DNA of 64,000 nucleotides from Delphinus delphis. Its lineage: Eukaryota; Chordata; Mammalia; Artiodactyla; Delphinidae. The stretch is taken from the NCBI RefSeq assembly GCF_949987515.2, contig NC_082688.1:78930731-78994730 (forward strand), read 5' to 3'. The position numbers were made by a program, and so were the translations under genes. Shown one piece after another: positions 1-11,985 of the stretch. The notes under the pieces were generated by a model. The model saw only the letters and a list, made by a program, of their open reading frames with translations, searched no databases and had not been told where the DNA came from. Within the stretch, counting starts at the first letter, position 1; the number at the start of each line of letters is the position of its first letter.

Positions 1-141
1 TGAGAGACTTCAGAATGAAATGAATACTTCAGACAACTTGACCTAGACTTCTACCCTCTAGAATGCTGAAAAAATAAATTTATGTTGTTTAAACCACCCA
101 GTCTGTGGTACTTTCTTAGGGCAACCCTAGCAAACTAATGT
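1..141 (+). mobile_element. 3' end of a MaLR (MLT1/MST-type) LTR
   Basis: The stretch runs through an AATAAATTTATGTTGTTTAA block, then ACCACCCAGTCTGTGGTA and a CAAACTAATGTA end. This is the conserved 3' portion of ERVL-MaLR LTRs. The element enters from outside the window, so only its tail is visible. Confidence 0.75.
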
Positions 142-189
142 ACAAGGCAACAATTACCTAGCTTTCTGTCACTATAGATTAGGTAGAAT

Positions 190-1135
190 TTTCTAGAATT
201 CTATAGAAATGTACTCTTTTTGGTCTGGTTTTTTTCACTCTACATTACTTCTTTGAGATACATCCATGTTGTTGCTGTATCAATACATTCCTTTTCACTC
301 CTGAGTAATAGTCCATTGAGTGGATATACCACAGTTTATTCATCCATTCACATATTGCTGGACATTTGTATTGTTTTCTGGTTGAGAATACTATAAATAA
401 AGCTTCTGTGGATATTTATTTACAAGTCTTTTCATGGATATATAATATATATATATTTTAATCTTGTGTAAATATCTAGGACCAGAAAGGCTGTGTCATA
501 TGATAGGTGTATATTTAGCTTTTTAAGAAACTGCCAAACTGTTTTCCAAAACTATGTACCATTTTACATTCCCACCAGCAGTCGTTGAGAGTTCCTGTTG
601 CTCCATATTCTTGCCAAAAATTGGTATTGTCAATCTTTAAAAATCTTAGACTTCCTATTAGATATATAATAGCATGTCACTGTGTTTTTTTTTAATCTGC
701 ATTATATTAAGACAGAGGCATTGAGCAACTTCTCATGTGCTTATTTGGCAAAAGAATATCTTCTTGGGTGAAGTGTCTATTCAATTTTCCTGCATTTTGT
801 ATTGGACTGTTTGCTTTCTTTTTACTGAGCTTTGAGATCTCTTTTTATATTCTGAAAACAAGTCTTTTATCAAATAGATGATTTGCAAATGTTTTTCTCC
901 CAGTCTGCGGCTTACCTTTTCATTCTCAGTGTCTGTCATAGAGCAGAAAATTGTAATTTCAGTTATGTCAGTTTATCAACCTATTCTTTTATGGACCATG
1001 CTTTCGGTGTTGCATCTGTGAAATCTCTGCCTAACCTCAGGGCAAAAAAATGTTCTCTGATGTTCTTCCAGAACTTTTATAATTTTCAGATTTAAATTTA
1101 GATCTGAATTCATTTTGTGTTAATATTAGTCTATG
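190..1135 (-). mobile_element. Old L1M fragment, ORF2 3' part, antisense
   Basis: Read on the minus strand, this matches the C-terminal part of L1 ORF2 and the start of the 3' region. Landmarks are the GAATGGATGAATAAACTGTGG block near 320-350 and the ACATTCCCACCAGCAG block (as read on +) near 568-583. Many indels and an AT-rich expansion at 438-460 make it old. No open frame survives. Confidence 0.75.
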
Positions 1136-1735
1136 ATTTTTTTTTGCTTTTATAGCAAAAAAAGGTAATAATGCTGTCTTAAATGTTCTGCCACCACCAT
1201 TACCTGTTTCCATACCCATTCTACCTCTTTCCTCTGTCTTCACATCCTTTTATCCAAGCTTTCGATCCTATCCGCTTCTAAGTCATCATGTTTCTTGCTG
1301 TAGCAACAATACTAACATGGTTGAAACCCTTTCCTGGTTCCTTTCCTTCACATATATGCAAGCTCAAGTCCCTCCTATTAAAAATAAAAGGTAAAATAAT
1401 ACTTTGTTGAACCTACATAGTTTTCTAACAACTTAACATTAACTTGCCTTAATTCTTTCCCTACCTGTATAACCCTCCTTAATCTTCTATATTGTCTCCT
1501 TTCTTTCTGTTACTTGAAACATGTTTTCCCCATATTTTCTCTTCTAATTGTACTGTTGATCATACACAAAATCAAGGATTCTCCTGCCATCTTTAAAACA
1601 ATAATTCTCCTATGTATGGTCCAGACTATTATAACCAGACCTACATGGTTAACTTCCTACTGTATATTTCCAGTAGGAATGTCAATTGCAGTATATGTCA
1701 AATTTAACTCATTCTTCTTTAACCCAAACATGTGA
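1136..1735. other. Pyrimidine-rich single-copy-looking sequence
   Basis: No gene or clear repeat is seen. The C/T-rich stretch 1190-1400 could be the diverged upstream part of the L2 that follows, but I cannot align it with confidence. Confidence 0.4.
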
Positions 1736-1737
1736 CT

Positions 1738-2550
1738 CATTCTGTATTTCCTGAGCTTGTAGATGGCTTAGCACTCACCCTCTCACCTAAATCAGAAACC
1801 TATGATTCATCTTTAACCTCTCCTCCACTCCATGAAAAAACAATAGAGATCTTTCAATATTCTCTTACTTGTGTCTCCAATTCACATTTCCTCTCTATAT
1901 TCCCTGTTCTAAACTCATTACATCTCATCTGAAGTTTCAGAACAGACTTCAAATGGTCCCACAGACTCTGGTCCTTACTCTCTGCAAATCCAACTTTCAT
2001 ACTGATGCTCAGGTAAACTTTCTGAAAGACAAATCTGTTCGTAGGAACCATGTGTAAAAGCATGCATACCCACAACCTGTAAGCAAAATTGCACCCATTC
2101 TCATTCAGCAAAATATGGCTTTCATGATCTGAGTACCTTATATTTGCCAGTCATTCTCTTAAATTGTTTCAATTACAATAACTCCTCTACAGGAAATCTA
2201 AGATCCAACTATAACTAACTTCTTAGACTTTCCTGAATGTGGCATTTTAATATACTGCCAGACCTTAATCCATGGTATGTACATGTTCCTGAAAAGGGTA
2301 GCACATGCTTTCTTTTGCACAGAGCTTACTGTGACTCAGTAAAGCCTAGATGAGTATTCCTGTTTTCCCTAAGCATGTACTTCCATAGTAGCCCTTAACA
2401 CATGGTATCATAACTATATTTTGACCTATTTTTCCCCACCTCTACACTTGAGGGTACAAGCCAGTTCATATTTTTGTTTACATGCTCAGTACCTAGGGCA
2501 ATCTTTGGCACACAGAAGGCTCTCGCCATGTTTGTTAAATGAATGATCAG
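1738..2550 (+). mobile_element. L2 LINE fragment with 3' end
   Basis: Three blocks in the right order resemble the 3' part of L2: AAATCAGAAACCTATGATTC with CTTTAACCTCTCC near 1790-1825, AACTTTCTGAAAGACAAATCTG near 2014-2036, and the terminal segment 2430-2548 (GGCACACAGAAGG, then TGTTAAATGAATGA). Divergence is high and there is no open frame. Confidence 0.65.
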
Positions 2551-3309
2551 TTTTTCTTTTTTCCTGGAGAGTCTTGTTCAAGTAGAGATCACCTGCAATC
2601 AAAGGTATAAAAATTTCCCTTTTTCTTTAAGGAAATAGGCATTGGGTATGTTCTAAAACTTTTGATTGAAACTAGAAAATACCTCCTGAATCAGGTATGA
2701 CAAAAGGTAGTTTGATTGTGAATACAGTAAACATTCAACCCCTTGAGGTTAGGTGTTCACTCATAAACTCAAAAGGCAGTAACAGTATCCAAACCCAGAA
2801 AATGTTCCTACTAATCTGAAAAGGTAAAATGTGTTCTGTTTGCAAAGAAAATAAATGCTGCTTTTGCTATTTTGCTTCCTGTCCTTTATAATTATAGAAG
2901 TAAAACCTGAGGATTTAAGATGTAATTTTTTTTTAGTTAATAAATGTTTTAACTTGATGGTTAATGTTTGGACATAACTTAAAATTTAGAATAATAGGTA
3001 TAAACTTATGAAAATATTTTATATGACATAAATCATTAATATGATATTCTCAAAGTACTTTGTGAAAGCCTATTAAGAACTATGGCCCCTAATTTTTAGG
3101 TAAGAAAATATAGAGAAAATTTAAAGGAAATTAAAATAATCATAAATCCTAAGCTGCCTTATTTCTCATTTTTATCTTAATGCTCAATAGTAAAGATCCT
3201 TGTCATCATAAAATTTTCAGGACAAAATGAAACATTGAGTCCGTGACTGATAAAAAGTGAGAATTCATATACTAAAGCCATCTTCCATTTCAATTACTGT
3301 CCTGAAGCC
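2551..3309. other. No recognised feature
   Basis: AT-rich sequence. I see no gene, repeat family, or strong regulatory signal. Confidence 0.5.
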
Positions 3310-3480
3310 AGCAAGCAGTACTCACCAGAATGACCTGTGAAAACATGAAAACCAGGGTACAAATCTGGATTTCACTGCTTGCTAGTTATGTGATTCCTGT
3401 CAGATCATTAACCTCTGAATCTCTATAAACTCACTTGTAAAGGGCAAAAATAGCAAGGCCTATTTAGCAAAAGAATTTAA
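3310..3480 (+). mobile_element. MIR SINE
   Basis: It carries the MIR core order: a remnant of the tRNA-like GGGTxCAAATCTGG, then TTGCTAGTTATGTGA, ATCATTAACCTCTGAATCTC and CTTGTAAAGGGCAAAAATAG. This is an old, decayed copy in sense orientation. Confidence 0.75.
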
Positions 3481-3487
3481 TGAAATA

Positions 3488-3830
3488 TGTGTCAATCAAT
3501 ACAGGCCGGGCTATGCTGTGGCCAATTAACAACTCCAAAATCTTCGTGGCTTAAAACCACAAACTTGTTTCCCTGCTCATACTTCAGGTATGGTTGGGGA
3601 GCTGCCCATTCTGCTCCACATCACCCTCTCTCCAGGATCCAGGTTCATATATCCACCTGGAATTCTGCCAGTCTGCCAAGGAAGGAAACAGAAGCCTGGC
3701 AAGTTGCATATTGACTTTTAAAGCTCTGACTCAGAAGTAGCACAAGTCACTTCTGCTCATATTTCACTGATCATATTTCAAGAGAACAGGGAAGTATAAT
3801 CCTCTCACGTGCTACAGGGGATACTTAGAA
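3488..3830 (+). mobile_element. MLT2-like ERVL LTR, decayed
   Basis: The order of motifs fits an MLT2-type LTR of the ERVL group: CTGTGGCCAATTAACAACTCCAAAATCTTCGTGGCTTAAAACCACAAAC (3513-3561), then TCTGCTCCACATCA, and CAGAAGTAGCACAAGTCACTTCTGCTC near 3731-3757. It has no coding potential. The family is assigned from memory of the consensus, so the subfamily is not claimed. Confidence 0.55.
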
Positions 3831-3914
3831 ATTCGTATTTTACATCAATATTTTATATTCACACTTAATATTAAAACACATAACATTTTGATAAGTTCAG
3901 TGATCCTGGATAGT

Positions 3915-4040
3915 TCATAATAGTTAATAGCTTGCTGTACTGAGGGCTTACTCTGCTCAGGGAACTCTGGTAAGGGCTTTGTTCCTGTCATCTCACTGAA
4001 TTCTCATATGGGTCTATAAGACAAGGACCCTGCTCTATCA
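3915..4040 (-). mobile_element. MIR SINE, reverse
   Basis: The + strand reads as the reverse complement of the MIR 3' half: a run like TAATAGCTTGC, then GGGCTTACTCTGCTCAGGGAACT, then TCTCACTGAATTCTCATATG. Diverged. Confidence 0.6.
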
Positions 4041-5104
4041 GCCATTGCTACTTGCCTTACCAATATCCATTCCCTGGATTTTTTTATGATTCACAGGGCT
4101 GAGATTTCATTTGGGATAACAGTGTATAAAGCTTACATTATCCTTATAACCATTTGGAGCCAAGTGAAAATATTCAGGCTAAACTATGGTATGTGGAATT
4201 CCCTGAATATAGCATCCCTTGAAAAAACTATAAATAAATAAGGCAAAGCCATTCACTCTCCCCTCATCTTTCTACAGAAGGCAGAAATAATGTCAAGTGA
4301 TACAGTGGTCATTTGGGGACAGTGAGGTAAACAGCATGGGGGTAGGAAGATAATCATGGAAATGTTGGCTATGACATCACTGTTGATGATGCTGATCTGA
4401 TGCCAGCAGCCACTTACCTCAGCCTTCCTGCTATGTGAGCTAAATAAATAAGCTTCCTCTTCTTTGAGCTTCTAAAGTTTTCTATTTTCATCTGAATCAT
4501 TTCTAATGGATGCAATTTATATCCCCATGGATTATTAACAGAACAAAACTAGTCAAAGAGAAGTTACATATACTGGCCAAAATAACAAGACCAATTAGTG
4601 CCACATCTATAACGGCCTGACTCTAAAACCAGGTGATCGACAATGGACTATCCAATCGATTATAACAACTGTGATTCAAACCCCACATATCTGACATTTC
4701 AACAGATATGTTATAACCAAGTTATTAATAAAATTTAAGTATCATTAAGGAACTGAGAAATGCTCAATATTAATAAAATAGAGTTCACATAAAATACATG
4801 CTTCAGTTAAGTATATCCAAGTTATCTTATTGATATAACTTTGACAGTATGATTTCATTGTATAAATACAGTTTTCAATGAAAGATTAAAAATATAAGTG
4901 AATATAGGGTAACCAGTACCTATATTAGGCCTCAGTTCCTTCACATACGAATTGCAGTAGTTGATTAGATAATATGTATTACTTTCTAGTCTGTGTAATC
5001 TATGATTTTATTGTGGTGATGAAAGCAGATAAGTTTTAGAAACCTAACCATTCTTTGTGTACAATCCCTATAAAACAAATAGTAATTATGTGTTTTAATA
5101 TCTT
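4041..5104. other. No recognised gene; possible weak LTR-like patch
   Basis: Mostly AT-rich. Around 4420-4470 a TTCCTGCTATGTGAGCTAAATAAATAAGC block looks like an LTR polyadenylation region, but nothing around it confirms this. Confidence 0.35.
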
Positions 5105-5215
5105 TCTTCTACAGGGGTGCAAACCTCATGAAAGCATGGTCATGTTTGCCTTTGTCATCCTATGCTTCTAGCATTTAATAGAGGACCTGCTCAAAATATA
5201 TTAATTGATGGGTAA
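5105..5215 (+). mobile_element. L2 3' end
   Basis: The segment follows the L2 terminal pattern: CTCATGAAAGCATGGTCATG, GCTTCTAGCATTTAATAGAGGACCTGCTCA, then ATATTAATTGATGGG. It is short and diverged. Confidence 0.5.
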
Positions 5216-5529
5216 AATGTTAAATATTGTTCTGCCTGAAAACAGGGTTGGATAGATAAGAAAATAATAGCTTTGAACTAATCACAGCAATTTGTATTGA
5301 TTCTTTGATTTGGAACCAGTGTGAATGTTACAAATAAGCAGATCTAGGCTTAACTAAATAAAACTTTCCTCACCACTTACAGCTGTTTTTTGATTACTGA
5401 TCTTGTGATCTCATGATCTTGTGAGTTCTCAGTCTCAGAATATAATAAAAATAATAAATACTAACCTTGAAAAAGAGACATTTTTCTGAACTAAGTGAGG
5501 GTAGTCTATTTGGTAATATTCCATTGATA

Positions 5530-5900
5530 ATAAATAGATTCTAAAATTTGAGTGGTTTAACAAAATTAAAATTATTTGCTCATGTAACAATCGTGTGTAT
5601 TCTCTTCAGTAGGGTGGCCTTTCTTGCTGAAATAATTCAGGGATCCAGCTTCCTTACATCTCTGGCTATACCATCTCCTTGGCCCCATCTCCAATTGGAT
5701 CCAGTTGGCAGAGGAGAAAAACTATGAGGGAGAGTTCATCACACTGTTTTATGGTCCAGGCAGGAAGCAGATTCAGATAACCAGCACTCAGACTCACTGA
5801 TGAGAACTTAGGTACACGGCTACACCTAACAGCAAAGGAGACTGGGAAATATACACTAACTGTCTCTCCAAATAAGGGAATAAAGAAAGCAAAGACAATT
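5530..5900 (+). mobile_element. Second MLT2-like ERVL LTR, decayed
   Basis: AAATTTGAGTGGTTTAACAAAATT at 5543-5567 parallels the AAATCTTCGTGGCTTAAAACCAC of the copy at 3488. It continues through AATTCAGGGATCCAGCTTCC and ends near GGAGACTGGGAAATATA (5838-5854). This is a second, more diverged member of the same LTR class. Confidence 0.5.
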
Positions 5901-5989
5901 GATCTTTGCTAATCTTTCATTACAATTCTGTAATCTGCAATTCTCTTATACATAGATTCAATGGAAGGATATGCATTTACTCTGGTCTT

Positions 5990-6860
5990 TCAAATGCTGC
6001 CAATCCATCTCCAAAAATGAGCTATTTTCCCTGACATTAAGGTTTGAGGAAATAAAGTGAATCTACCCTCAGAGTTTCAGTGTTGCAACCGCCAACAATA
6101 TTCTTAAAGCTACTTGGGTCACATGTTCTTTTTTACCTTAGAGAGCTCATCAGTGGAAGATTCTGTGATGCTAATTCAATCTCAGCCTCTGTACTAATTC
6201 ACATTATTTTCATTAGGAGTTCTATTCAGCATAGAGACTAGATAAGCATAGAAAACACAGAATAGCAAAGACATTTAGATTGACTGTAATGAGCTAGTGG
6301 TTTTATAGTCTTAATATTATCTTCAAATACCAAATGGAACTTTCAGTAATGGGCACTGGCCACTGTCGGGTTTTATGATCATTTCACATTTGTTCAAAAG
6401 TCAACTGAAATAATTGCCTTGGTTAAAATAATTGAAGGCCATCTGTAAACTGATTTATGTCATGTGTATATGTCCTCTGTATAAACAAGCACCTGCAAAG
6501 AATTTTAGAATCTTTTCTTGCATTTAAGGGAAAATAAAAAGCAAACAAATAATAAAAATGAAGGGGAAGAACGGTGTGAAGTTATGTTACATTATTTTTG
6601 ATTTGCTCCTAAAACTTAGACTGTTAAGTTCTAAAGCTTATTTTATAAACTTTCACATACAGGTCCTTACCCAGGCTTTTTGATTTTTTAACAATTTTTT
6701 ACCCAATTAAACTTTACTTCTCAAAAATCAGGATCATGTCTCTCTGTTTCAAAATTATTTCCCCTATACCTATGCACTGAGTGCATTTTAGACACTCGAT
6801 AACTTATTTTAAATGTTGAATATGTATAAAATTTGATTTCAAATATTAGATTCACCCTGA
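5990..6860. other. No recognised feature
   Basis: AT-rich sequence without a supported gene or repeat. Confidence 0.5.
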
Positions 6861-6868
6861 CACAAACA

Positions 6869-6915
<47 letters not shown>
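6861..6915. repeat. (CA)n microsatellite
   Basis: About 27 CA units, the first few interrupted and the last 20 or so uninterrupted. A long open frame on the opposite strand here is a Cys/Val artefact of the repeat. Confidence 0.97.
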
Positions 6916-6918
<3 letters not shown>

Positions 6919-8157
6919 ACCCCTACTTCTCACAAGTCTTTTTTTTGTGTAATTAAGAACAAGAATAGCTCAAATTTCAATTATTTATGTTATTTCTTCA
7001 AACCTGTATTTTTGCAGGGTTCTTTCACAATATCAATGTCATTATTGGATCTTAAATAAAAGTAACAAGTTTTGTAGACAACATAAAAACTATTTTTATC
7101 ATAGAATATTATTAATATGTTTTAAAGGGAGGAAAAATATCCACAGGGCTAAGAATATACTCTAAAGGAAACTGCATTTAGCAACCATATGTTTTCCTTG
7201 ACACAAGAGCCAGTATTATTTTATAACCTACAAAGTACATAAAATTATTTTATGTGAAAACTAACCTATAAAAATATTAAAAAACTCAACCACTAATTTA
7301 TTTGAACTGCTATAAATAATTATACAACTCTAATGAAGAACTTCCGCATTATAATTATGTGGTTTATCCAAAATGTTTTCCATTTCTAATATTTTAATAT
7401 TCCATTACACGCATATTCTAATACATACACACAAAAACAGCATAGATAGTCTCCTTCGCTTTTCACTCTCATTGCCTTACTTATCACCATCACCCCTGTC
7501 ACCACCTCTACATACCCTCAAAAATAATTTTACAGAAAAGGTAAATCAGAATCTGACTTACCAAGGATATAATCCTGACCACTCATATGACAAGACATAC
7601 TATATTTTGAACAGCTTGAAATCATTTTCAGCAGGTTTGGGACAATGACCCTTCTAAATTCTGACTCCCTGAGGAAGTTGTCACATGAAAATATTTAAGG
7701 TAAGGAATATCTGTGAGATTATGCCAAATATCTTCTCTAATGATTAAGAGTACATTTCTTTTATTATCCAAATATTCTTCAATCGAATTTAAATAATCCT
7801 CTTGGAAACCTTTTGGAACAATAAGACCCAATCTGAGTCAGACATCACTTTACAGCAAATTGCATTCCCATTACTCATTCATTATCTTTTACTTTTTTGA
7901 AAGCCAACTTATGGTTATTCACTACTCACTATTATTATTGAGGACTAGATAAAATAAAAGATGAGTTTGCTTTGACAATTCCATTATTGGTACAGTTGTT
8001 ACAAGGTAACACAAGTGTGCCTCTAAGATACTTGCTAATGACTGAAAAATGGCAATGAAAAAATAATGTGAATCACTTCTCATTGTTACCTGCACTTTGG
8101 TAGACTATGGGTCAAACTACGGTCTGGAAACAAAACTTCAAAATGTCATAGAGAAGA
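6916..8157. other. No recognised feature
   Basis: AT-rich; the only longer open frames (7373-7648 +, 7628-7831 -) show low-complexity or random composition and no family signature. Confidence 0.5.
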
Positions 8158-8162
8158 GGCAG

Positions 8163-8744
8163 TGTGGTAGGCAGAAGTCTGATGTCCGCCCAGATTCTGA
8201 TCCCCTGGCTATTCAATCAAATAGTAAACTGGGAAGGGATTTTGTAGATGAGATTAAGGTGACTAATCAGTTGACCTTTAAGTAAGATTATCCTAGATTT
8301 TCTGGTGTGTTAATATAATCACATGAACCCTCAGTTGCAGAAGAAGAAGGCTAAAGAGGCAGTTAGAGACAGAAGAAGAACAAGGTAGGAGGTAAAGATA
8401 GATATTTGATTCCCTGCATTTATTGGCTTTGAGGAGGACCATGAGCCATGCCAGCAGTCCCCGGAAGCTGAGATCAGCAAGGAAACTGAGACTTCAGTCC
8501 TATAACCACATGCATCTGAATTCTGTCAACAACCTGAATGAGCTTGGAAAGAAGATTCTCCTATAGAGCCTCCCGATAGGAATGTACTCCTGCTGAAATC
8601 TTGAATTTGACCTTGAAGAAATCTAAGAAAAGAACCAACTGAGCCATTTTGTGTCCTGGCCCAAAGAAACTGTGAGATAATGGATTTATTTTAAACCACT
8701 AATTTTGTGGTAATTTGTTAGTGCAGCAATAAAAACCTAATACA
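8163..8744 (+). mobile_element. MLT1D-type MaLR LTR, near full length
   Basis: It starts TGTGGTAGGCAGAAG and ends GCAATAAAAACCTAATACA, with the family landmarks GATTAAGGTGACT (8252-8264), TTATCCTAGATT (8288-8299), a GGCTTTGAGGAGGACC patch and AACTGTGAGATAATGGATTT near 8668. Flanks GGCAG (8158-8162) and GGCGG (8745-8749) look like the 5-bp TSD with one mismatch. It is a solo LTR with no internal sequence beside it. Confidence 0.85.
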
Positions 8745-8760
8745 GGCGGCTCCTCAGTAG

Positions 8761-8787
8761 AGAGTGAGTGAGTGAGTGAGTGAGTGA

Positions 8788-8820
<33 letters not shown>
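8761..8820 (+). repeat. Compound (GAGT)n(GT)n microsatellite
   Basis: About eight GAGT units pass directly into about 13 GT units. The tract lies 16 bp beyond the MLT1D LTR. Confidence 0.97.
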
Positions 8821-8824
<4 letters not shown>

Positions 8825-9470
8825 TTACGTAGTCTCCCTAAAGCTTAGAGCAGAGACTGACATAGAGATTGCAGTGCATAAATATTTTACAAATGAAGTT
8901 TGTTAATTGTAGCAATTACATTAGAGCCTAAAAGTTAGGCAAAGTTATTCTAAGGATAGCCAGATTGTTAATATATATATATTTTGTGTGTAATCAAACC
9001 ATCTTTATGACATTTCTAAGTGAACATATTGGTACTTTTATGTTAGAATCAAGTAATACATAGCTCAGAAAAAGAAAAAAGTTAGCAAGATCATATCAGG
9101 GATGAATATTTCCAGAAGACCCAAGCTACCTTATTCTTCAGGTCTTTGAAGGAGCAGGTGACATTATTTAGGCATGATAATGAAAAACAGAGTTTGTGAA
9201 AGATATTCAATTTCTCTGAAAAAAAGGTAAATGCATTAATAGGGCAAATTCTTTTAAAAAATTATAGTCATTCACAACATTAGAAATCTGATGAAAGAAC
9301 TCACTATGTCTGTTTTCATAATTAATGTAAACTAAAGCCAGAGTCATAATCATTATTCCCACGAATTAAACATTTCAAGTGTAATGGAATCTTCTAGGCC
9401 TCTAAGAACTAAGATACTTAACACAAAGTGAGATGTGTTAGGTAAAGGATGTATGAAATGGACACACATA
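8821..9470. other. No recognised feature
   Basis: AT-rich, no supported gene or repeat. Confidence 0.5.
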
Positions 9471-9472
9471 TA

Positions 9473-9707
9473 GAGTTGAACCTTGAACAACATGGGTCTG
9501 AACTGCATGCATCCACTTTTATGTGAATTTTTTTCAACAGTAAATGCTACGGTACTATACTATACCCAGTTGGTTGAATCCACAGATGGGCAACTGGGAA
9601 TACTGAGGAACTGCGGATACAAAGGACCAACTATTAAACTGAATGCAGATTTTTGACTTGTGGATGGTCAATACCCCTCACCCCCTATGTTGTTCAAGGT
9701 TCAATTG
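9473..9707. mobile_element. Short Tigger/pogo-like DNA transposon (MITE)
   Basis: The element is bounded by terminal inverted repeats: GAGTTGAACCTTGAACAACAT at the left, and the complement CAATTGAACCTTGAACAACAT at the right, matching at 19 of 21 positions. TA dinucleotides flank both sides (9471-9472 and 9708-9709), the TSD of mariner/Tigger elements. The interior has no transposase frame, so it was mobilised in trans. The exact subfamily is not claimed. Confidence 0.88.
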
Positions 9708-9709
9708 TA

Positions 9710-10853
9710 CACGTAGGCACATGCATTCCCTGCCTTCAGAGCCAACTTATTTCATCAAGCTCCTAGGTGAAGAGCTAAAACTAATAGTTCTAATAGGGGC
9801 TAGGAGCTAACCCTCCCAGAGCCAGTGAATGATAACTTATCTACCTATGAACCTCTGGTTAGTTGAAACTGCTATATATATGCAAGGCTATCTAGTGCCC
9901 AAATAGTCTTTGGAAAGAAAATACTAGTTTGAAGAAAAGACAATACCCTCCTCTCTTAACATATGCTATTTGAGATCTAGAATGTGACCTGCTCCATCTA
10001 GCCTACGAACATTCATCCTATGAACTTAATGTCATTTGAAAAAGTCACATCTGAGAAAGGAAAGCTGAGCTGGTTCCCAAGCCCACCAGGGTGAGGAGAT
10101 GGCAAACACTATTGTGGCTCTGAGGGGCACCAGCTATGTGAGCACCTCTGGAGGGTGCTTGGAAATGTAGCTCAGTCTCAGCCCGTCTCCATTAGCTGAT
10201 CTCCCAGGACACTTGTAGCTGCACAAGGCTAACCACAGCACAAAGAGGGTGCCCAGAGATATCAAGCTGTAGAGAGTGACACCTATTTTAGGTCCAGTCT
10301 GGGCCTGGAGACAAATGAAATGAACTCCCCTACAAGTATTCACTGAGAGATTTTTTTTGTCTGAGTCTTTCTCTAGGATAATCTCTGTTTAGGTATACTG
10401 GGCCAGTACTTTGGGATAGGACAGCATCTAGGGAAATTAGGAGAAAAGAGGAGATATTAAGAATTTAAACGTGCTGAAAATATTGAGAGGAAAGCAAAAT
10501 GATTTTAACCAGTCAGATTATGCTTTGCTCCTGTTGACATTTTACCTGTTAATTTCCATGAAAATTCTAGACTTATGGTGCAAGTGATTACTCTGATATA
10601 AAATAATGGATTGAGAATTTATGCTTTTTTATGGTACTATTCCACAAACAAAATTACCTGTTGTCTGACTTTTTTTTTTCTTTCTTCTTCCATCCTACAA
10701 TTGGACTCAAACTCCTTTTTTTTTTTTTAACAGTGGTTTAATGGATGAGAGATCTTACCCATCTGAAGTAAGGTCCTGGAGTGACACCCTAGCGAGTGTG
10801 GTGTATGGCAGGCAGGACATGGCAGCAATCTTCCCTCTAAACACGAAGTCTTA
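9710..10853. other. No recognised gene; T-tracts near the end
   Basis: No family recognised. There are short poly-T runs at 10671-10679 and 10718-10729. Confidence 0.45.
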
Positions 10854-11180
10854 AAACCTAGTGATCAGGGACTTCGCTGGTGGCGCAGTGGTTAAGAATC
10901 TGCTTGCCAATGTAGGGGACACAGGTTCGAGCCCTGGTCTGGGTGAACCACAACTACTGAGCCCACATGCCACAACTACTGAAGCCTGCGTGCCTACAGC
11001 TCGTGCTTCACAACAAGAAAAGTCACCGCAATGAGAAGCCTGCGCACCACAACGAAGAATAGCTCCCACTCACCGCAACTAGAGAAAGCCCACACACAGC
11101 AATGAAGACCCAATGCAGCCAAAAATAAATAAATAAATAAATAAATTTATTAAAAAGAAAGAAACGAAACCTCATGATCA
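10854..11180 (+). mobile_element. CHR-type tRNA-derived SINE, older long form
   Basis: The SINE body, 10868-11166, begins GGGACTTCGCTGGTGGCGCA and contains the tRNA B-box-like GGTTCGAGCCCTGG (10924-10937). It ends in an (AATA)n tail near 11126-11145. The flanks AAACCTAGTGATCA (10854-10867) and AAACCTCATGATCA (11167-11180) are TSDs with two mismatches. The body has more changes than the copies with GCGTACCGC ends, so it is an older insertion. Confidence 0.92.
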
Positions 11181-11529
11181 TACTTATTTCACATAGCAGC
11201 TCACTCAATGTTTGACAAAGAAAAGAAGGTTAAATGCTGAATTGCATTCTATATATATGCTCATGGAATTAGAAAACCTGACAATAGGAGAAGGGAACCC
11301 TTATCTCCTATCTCTCAGATTCTATTATGTACTAGCCTAGGGAAAGCCAATATGGAGTATTCATGATGACTCTATCCAACTCAGTATTCATTGCAGACTT
11401 CACTAATCCATCACAATAGTTTCCTATTGAAATGGCAAGGGCATCCGTCTCAATACACAGATACCAACAGCAGTTCTTAACTGACTGCATATCTCATGTG
11501 AAATAAAAAAACATACTCATCATGGAATG
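11181..11529. other. No recognised feature
   Basis: Nothing recognised. Confidence 0.5.
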
Positions 11530-11685
11530 TTTTATTTCTTCTTTGAGAGGTAAGGAAACCGAGGTATAAAGAGTAAATACTTTAGACCCAAATATAAAAC
11601 AAGTAAGTGACTGGAATGGAATTTGAATCCAATTCTGTGTAGATCCTTAGCCTTTTACTCTGTCTACCCTACCATATTGTTTCTA
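11530..11685 (-). mobile_element. MIR SINE, reverse
   Basis: The + strand reads GAGAGGTAAGGAAACCGAGG, then AAACAAGTAAGTGACTGG and AATTTGAATCCAATTCTGTG, the reverse complement of the MIR core. Confidence 0.75.
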
Positions 11686-11799
11686 GGCAAAAAGAAATTT
11701 TTAAACCTGTTAGACTATTTCATAATGTGTTCCAACAGAGAACAATCTCTGGTTTCAGAAATAATTGGTTCATCCATTATCTTTGCAACCTATTATTTC

Positions 11800-11985
11800 T
11801 GTGAGCTGAACATGGTTACTTAGGCTCTCTGCATTCAGTTTCTTCATATGTAGAATAGGATAGTCACAATACCTACTTAACTGTGCTTTTATTAGGAGTA
11901 AATTAGGTAATATATGTAAAGTGCTTAGTCCAGTACCTGACACCTATGAAATGCCCTTAGAAGTTAGCATATACCATTATTATTA
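11800..11985 (+). mobile_element. MIR SINE
   Basis: TTACTTAGGCTCTCTGCATTCAGTTTCTTCATATG, AATACCTACTTAACTG, then ATATGTAAAGTGCTTAGTCC and CATTATTATTATC follow the MIR 3' half in order. Confidence 0.8.

Noticed and set aside
6721..6933. Cys/Val-rich 70-residue open frame on the minus strand
   Set aside because: It is the translation of the (CA)n microsatellite; no start context or homology.
10915..10945. tRNA-like B-box in the SINE heads considered as tRNA genes
   Set aside because: The box is part of a tRNA-derived SINE; no full cloverleaf or pol III terminator of a tRNA gene follows.
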